A stretch of DNA of 8,940 nucleotides from JBCBJX01 sp038522735 (GTDB taxonomy: Bacteria > Pseudomonadota > Alphaproteobacteria > Caulobacterales > Parvularculaceae). The position numbers were made by a program, and so were the translations under genes. The notes under the pieces were generated by a model that saw only the letters and a program-made list of their open reading frames with translations, was not told the origin of the DNA and ran no database searches. Of the stretch, positions 6,397 through 8,940 are shown in pieces. Each line of letters opens with the position of its first letter. The first letter of the stretch is position 1. The stretch covers positions 1 through 8,940 of the forward strand of contig JBCBJX010000113.1 in assembly GCA_038522735.1 (NCBI GenBank). Reading direction: 5' to 3'.

Positions 6397-6414
6397 GGAG
6401 AAAGGGAACCGCCC

Positions 6415-6960
6415 ATGCAACCCCTCATCATGCCGATCAACGGGAAAGCGCCGCGCATTCACGAGAGCGCCTTCATCGCGCCGGGCGCGGTGATCGTTGG
6501 CGACGTTGAAGTCCACGAGGACGCAAGCGTCTGGTACGGATCGGTGCTGCGCGGCGACACCGGGCTCATCCGCGTCGGGAAGGGCTCGAACGTTCAGGAC
6601 GGGACGATCGTCCATATCGACGCGCCGGAGGTGGGCGGAACGCCCTGCCTCATCGGCGAGAACGTCCTCGTCGGCCACATGTGCATGCTGCACGGCTGCA
6701 CGCTGGAGGACGGCGCCTTCATCGGCATGAAATCCTCCGTGCTCGACGGGGCGGTTGTCGAAAGCGGCGGCTTCCTCGCGGCGGGCGCCTTCCTCGGCCC
6801 CGGCAAGCGGGTGCCGAAAGGCGAGATGTGGGCCGGCCTTCCGGCGAAGAAGATGCGCGATCTCCGCGGCGACGAGGACAAGTGGGCCCTCCTCGGCTCC
6901 ATGCACTATGTCGAGGAGAGTCGCGCCCACGCGGAGGCGATCAGGGCGCTCAACGGTTGA
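6415..6960 (+). CDS. Gamma-carbonic anhydrase family hexapeptide-repeat protein
   Basis: The 181-residue protein has the left-handed beta-helix of hexapeptide-repeat proteins. Repeats run from about residue 18 (ESAFIAPGAVIVGDVEVHEDA) to about 140, with a short C-terminal helix after WAGLPAKKMRDL. It carries the gamma-carbonic anhydrase signature: zinc ligands H67 (IVHID), H88 and H93 (GHMCMLHGC), and R46, D48 and Q61 matching the Cam active-site Arg, Asp and Gln. The family forms trimers with zinc or iron at subunit interfaces. Members related to YrdA/PaaY/CaiE vary in real carbonic anhydrase activity, and the acidic loop glutamates of archaeal Cam are not evident. AAAGGG eight bases upstream supports the ATG at 6415 over the in-frame M6. 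Its upstream region is occupied by the inverted repeat pair, so it may be transcribed from the oxidoreductase promoter or from within the spacer. Confidence 0.92.
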   Translation: MQPLIMPINGKAPRIHESAFIAPGAVIVGDVEVHEDASVWYGSVLRGDTGLIRVGKGSNVQDGTIVHIDAPEVGGTPCLIGENVLVGHMCMLHGCTLEDGAFIGMKSSVLDGAVVESGGFLAAGAFLGPGKRVPKGEMWAGLPAKKMRDLRGDEDKWALLGSMHYVEESRAHAEAIRALNG

Positions 6961-7041
6961 CGGGGGGGTCCCGGCGGCCCAAGCCAGACCCTCCCTCGCC
7001 GCGATATCGCTGAAGCACGCCCGGCCAAGACCCAGGTCGGA

Positions 7042-7296
7042 TCAGAGCGGCAAAAACCCGTCCATAGGCGGAACGAAAGCCCCACCCTCCTCCCGGACCG
7101 ACTGGACGCCGGGTACTGTTTTCAGCACACGCATCGTCTGCTCGGTGCCCGAACCGAAAACCACGCCCGCGAGCGGGTTGTACTTCTCAACCCTGAGTCC
7201 GAGGGACGTCGCGGCCGCCTGAACGTCGGACGCCTGCTCAACACCCTCGTCCGTCAGCGTCACCATGATGTGAATTCGGTCTGGATCGCTCGCCAT
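7042..7296 (-). CDS. Putative stand-alone I9-type propeptide/subtilisin inhibitor
   Basis: The 84-residue product shows no signal peptide or membrane segment. Its pattern is the beta-alpha-beta-beta-alpha-beta order of inhibitor I9/subtilisin propeptides: strand RIHIMVTL (7-14), helix about 18-33 ending LGL, strands at 35-48 (RVEKYNPLAGVVFG), helix TEQTMRVLKTVPGV (51-64), and strand QSVREEG (65-71). The LxxVPGVxxVRE ending is like the VxxVE end of I9 domains. The tail FVPPMDGFLPL could lie in a protease cleft, as the C-terminus does in yeast IB2 and fungal POIA1. The gene lies 145 bases downstream of the subtilase on the same strand. An alternative ATG at 7333-7335 adds 13 residues, but those codons (CGA, AGA, CTT, CCA) are atypical here, so I chose the inner start. 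Codon third positions are more A/T-rich than in neighbours. Assignment is by pattern and context only. Confidence 0.68.
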   Translation of the reverse strand: MASDPDRIHIMVTLTDEGVEQASDVQAAATSLGLRVEKYNPLAGVVFGSGTEQTMRVLKTVPGVQSVREEGGAFVPPMDGFLPL

Positions 7297-7441
7297 TGGA
7301 AGTCTCGTTCGGATCTGTCGTGGGGCCGTGTCCATGAACCGCCACTATGGGGCCGCCCGCGGCATTCGTCCACCGTTAACCTTGGATTGTATCGGTGAAT
7401 TTCTTCACAATTTGTTACGAGGGCGTGGGGCCCGCCGCGCC
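7297..7441 (-). promoter_or_regulatory. Spacer between subtilase and I9-like gene with possible promoter
   Basis: The stretch 7375-7420 is much richer in A/T than its surroundings. On the minus strand it has TACAAT (plus 7386-7391), close to a -10 consensus, though the hexamer 17 bases upstream is not a good -35. A small perfect palindrome GTGAA-TTTC-TTCAC lies at 7395-7408, just upstream of that -10-like site. This suggests that the small gene may have its own promoter, with the palindrome as a possible operator. No clear intrinsic terminator follows the subtilase. Confidence 0.35.
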
Positions 7442-8794
7442 TCACACGCCGGCGGGGACTGCGGCGCATCCCGCGCCGAACGCTTCTTCCGCACCCAGCC
7501 TTCGAGCGGACGATGCGAGCCGGTCGCGCAAAGCCTCGGCCGACAGCCCCGGGTCATGCTCTTTGAGGAGCGCGGCGATCCCGGCGACGATCGGCGTCGC
7601 CATGCTGGTTCCGGTTTTGCGGGCGAGACGGCCCGGCGAGACGGCGGCCGAGAGAACGTCCACGCCGGGCGCGACGAGATCGACCTGCGGGCCGCCCAGC
7701 CGCCCGCCATTCGAAAAATAGGCGATCCGGTCCGCCCGATCGATCGCGCCGACGGCGAGCGCCGTCGGATGGTTCGCCGGAGCCGCGACCGGATGGACGT
7801 ACGCGGGCCGGAAGCTGGCGTTTCCCGCGGCCGCCACCACAAGGATGTCACGCGACCGGGCGGCCCGCATCAGCCGTTCGTAGACGCCCAGGATGTCTTC
7901 TCCCGGGCCGAGATTCAGGCTGAGCGACGCCGAAATGACGTCGACGCGTCGTTCGATCGCCCATGCCAGCCCGTCGAAGATATGCATTTCCCGGCCGAAA
8001 CCTGAATCTCCCAGCACCTTCGCAGAGTACAAATCGACCTTCGGCGCGACGCCGATCCGCACACCGCCGCGAGGCGTGGCGCCGGCGATCAGGCCGGCGC
8101 AGTGAGTTCCGTGGCCGTGTACGTCGTTCGGGTTGTTGCCGCCGGTGAAATCCAGCGCTTCTGCGACGGTTTCGTGCAGACGCTCATGGGTCGGATCGAC
8201 ACCGGTGTCCAGAATGCAGACGTCGACGCCGCGCCCCGTGGCGACCGCGCGGTCGGCGCCGACGGCGCGCATCGCCCAGGTCGCGCCGGCGTCGTCCGTC
8301 ATTCGTTCGACGTCGCTCCCCTCCGGTTCGGGAACGGCGTCGCGAAAGGCGACGCGCCCGCCGGGTACATCGAACCGATCGACAAGCAGCCGAAGGCCGT
8401 CGCGCGCCCAGTCGCGCAACGCGGCCTCGAACGCCGCGTCGCCGGTCGCTGGCCCCGGGCGGTCATCGACGCTCGCCCAGAATTCAGGACGATGACGCTC
8501 GACGGTTCCCATGGCGGCGGCGGCCTCCGCCTGGGCGGCGATCGAAGCTCCGCGATTGCGCCCCTTCAGGCGCTCGCCGGGCTCAAGGACGGCGAGCCCG
8601 AACTCAGGAAAAAACCGCGACGGCGTCCTGGTCGGTCGGTCGGATAGGGTCGAGACGGCGGCGACGGGCTCGAAGCCGTGTCGCGCCGCCTCCTCGCTGA
8701 GATAGCCTGCATCGACGCCGGGGCGCGTGGCGACGACGGTCGCCCCCGTGGGGACGGGGTCTTCAAATTCCGGAATGAATGCGTCGGACACCAT
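7442..8794 (-). CDS. S8 family subtilisin-like serine protease lacking a signal peptide
   Basis: The 450-residue protein has the complete subtilase triad: D196 in CILDTGVD, H228 in HGHGTHCAG, and S397 in GTSMATP. The oxyanion asparagine is N325 in VAAAGN. C232, just after the catalytic-His motif, matches the free cysteine of proteinase K-like enzymes. The catalytic domain spans about 175-445 and ends normally. The first residues (MVSDAFIPEFEDPVP) are acidic, not hydrophobic, so there is no Sec signal and the enzyme is probably cytoplasmic. Residues 17-106 alternate predicted strand and helix in an I9-propeptide-like order: VVATRPG, helix LSEEAARHG, strands FEPVAAVS and FGLAVLEPG, helix IAAQAEAAAAM, strand TVERHRPEFW. 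A linker (110-170) follows. The ATG is preceded by GGGAGGGGG, a strong Shine-Dalgarno. Substrate is unknown. The downstream I9-like gene suggests control in trans. Confidence 0.93.
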   Translation of the reverse strand: MVSDAFIPEFEDPVPTGATVVATRPGVDAGYLSEEAARHGFEPVAAVSTLSDRPTRTPSRFFPEFGLAVLEPGERLKGRNRGASIAAQAEAAAAMGTVERHRPEFWASVDDRPGPATGDAAFEAALRDWARDGLRLLVDRFDVPGGRVAFRDAVPEPEGSDVERMTDDAGATWAMRAVGADRAVATGRGVDVCILDTGVDPTHERLHETVAEALDFTGGNNPNDVHGHGTHCAGLIAGATPRGGVRIGVAPKVDLYSAKVLGDSGFGREMHIFDGLAWAIERRVDVISASLSLNLGPGEDILGVYERLMRAARSRDILVVAAAGNASFRPAYVHPVAAPANHPTALAVGAIDRADRIAYFSNGGRLGGPQVDLVAPGVDVLSAAVSPGRLARKTGTSMATPIVAGIAALLKEHDPGLSAEALRDRLASSARRLGAEEAFGAGCAAVPAGV

Positions 8795-8873
8795 CTGCCC
8801 CCTCCCTCAATGAACCTGAGAGAGGTTAATATCCTTTTAGATTAAATCAATCCCTGCGCGAGCGAGACGCGTC
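8795..8873 (-). promoter_or_regulatory. Upstream region of the subtilase gene
   Basis: An A/T-rich stretch (about 8826-8852) breaks the GC-rich background and probably holds the subtilase promoter. No clean -35/-10 pair is seen. A perfect inverted repeat, AACCT (8813-8817), GAGAG spacer, AGGTT (8823-8827), lies 19 bases upstream of the ATG. It could overlap the transcription start and act as an operator. The Shine-Dalgarno GGGAGGGGG lies just before the start codon. No hairpin followed by a T-run marks the end of the gene at the right edge. Confidence 0.35.
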
Positions 8874-8940
8874 CTACACGCGCGCCTCGAACGCGGCCTC
8901 CGTCGCGGCCGTGATCTCGTCGAGGCCGACGTCCGGCGCG
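8874..8940 (-). CDS. C-terminal end of an unidentified protein, possibly a CoA-transferase subunit
   Basis: Reading the minus strand from the right edge, an open frame gives APDVGLDEITAATEAAFEA followed by RV and a TAG stop at 8874-8876. Codons are strongly G/C-ending like the real genes here. The APxVxxDEIxAATEAxF pattern resembles the last residues of 3-oxoacid/acetate CoA-transferase beta subunits, which often end APGVxxEEIxxxTEA. With only 21 complete codons visible this is a suggestion, not an identification. It lies 79 bases upstream of the subtilase on the same strand. Confidence 0.4.
   Translation of the reverse strand, partial: APDVGLDEITAATEAAFEARV

Noticed and set aside
6961..7041. 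Small gene or terminator between the carbonic-anhydrase-family and I9-like genes
   Set aside because: The 81-base convergent gap contains only G- and C-runs, with no start plus Shine-Dalgarno and no stem followed by T-run.
7328..8005. Plus-strand open frames opposite the subtilase
   Set aside because: They are opposite a gene with a full catalytic triad in order, and their translations are Arg/Gly-rich without motifs.

Overview
The window is strongly GC-rich, with dense, short-spaced genes and G/C-ending codons. The gene families present (QueC/QueD, CutA, zeta-class GST, old yellow enzyme, gamma-carbonic anhydrase, an MliC/META lipoprotein) fit an alphaproteobacterial chromosome. That placement is inferred from gene content and style, not from a marker gene. 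Nine complete genes are supported, plus one gene cut by each edge. No RNA gene, insertion sequence or CRISPR array was found.

Left part (1-3116): the minus strand carries queC followed by queD, consecutive-pathway enzymes of 7-deazaguanine (preQ0/queuosine) synthesis; queD runs off the left edge. Only 17 bases from queC, the plus strand starts a tightly spaced run: cutA, a maleylacetoacetate isomerase/GST-zeta gene, and an outer-membrane lipoprotein that joins an MliC-type lysozyme-inhibitor domain, a COG3650-type domain and a META/HslJ domain.

Middle (3117-6960): an exported beta-lactamase-fold serine hydrolase lies on the minus strand and converges on the lipoprotein gene. It is divergent from an old-yellow-enzyme flavin oxidoreductase. 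The spacer between these two holds a perfect 12-bp inverted repeat. After the oxidoreductase comes a pair of inverted REP-like palindromes, then a gamma-carbonic-anhydrase-family hexapeptide protein.

Right part (6961-8940), minus strand: a subtilisin-type protease without a signal peptide, with an N-terminal segment shaped like an I9 propeptide. Downstream of it is a separate 84-residue protein that looks like a free-standing I9 propeptide/inhibitor. I read this as a cytoplasmic protease with its own in-trans inhibitor or folding helper, and it is the most interesting part of the window. At the far right edge is the C-terminal end of another minus-strand gene, possibly a CoA-transferase subunit.
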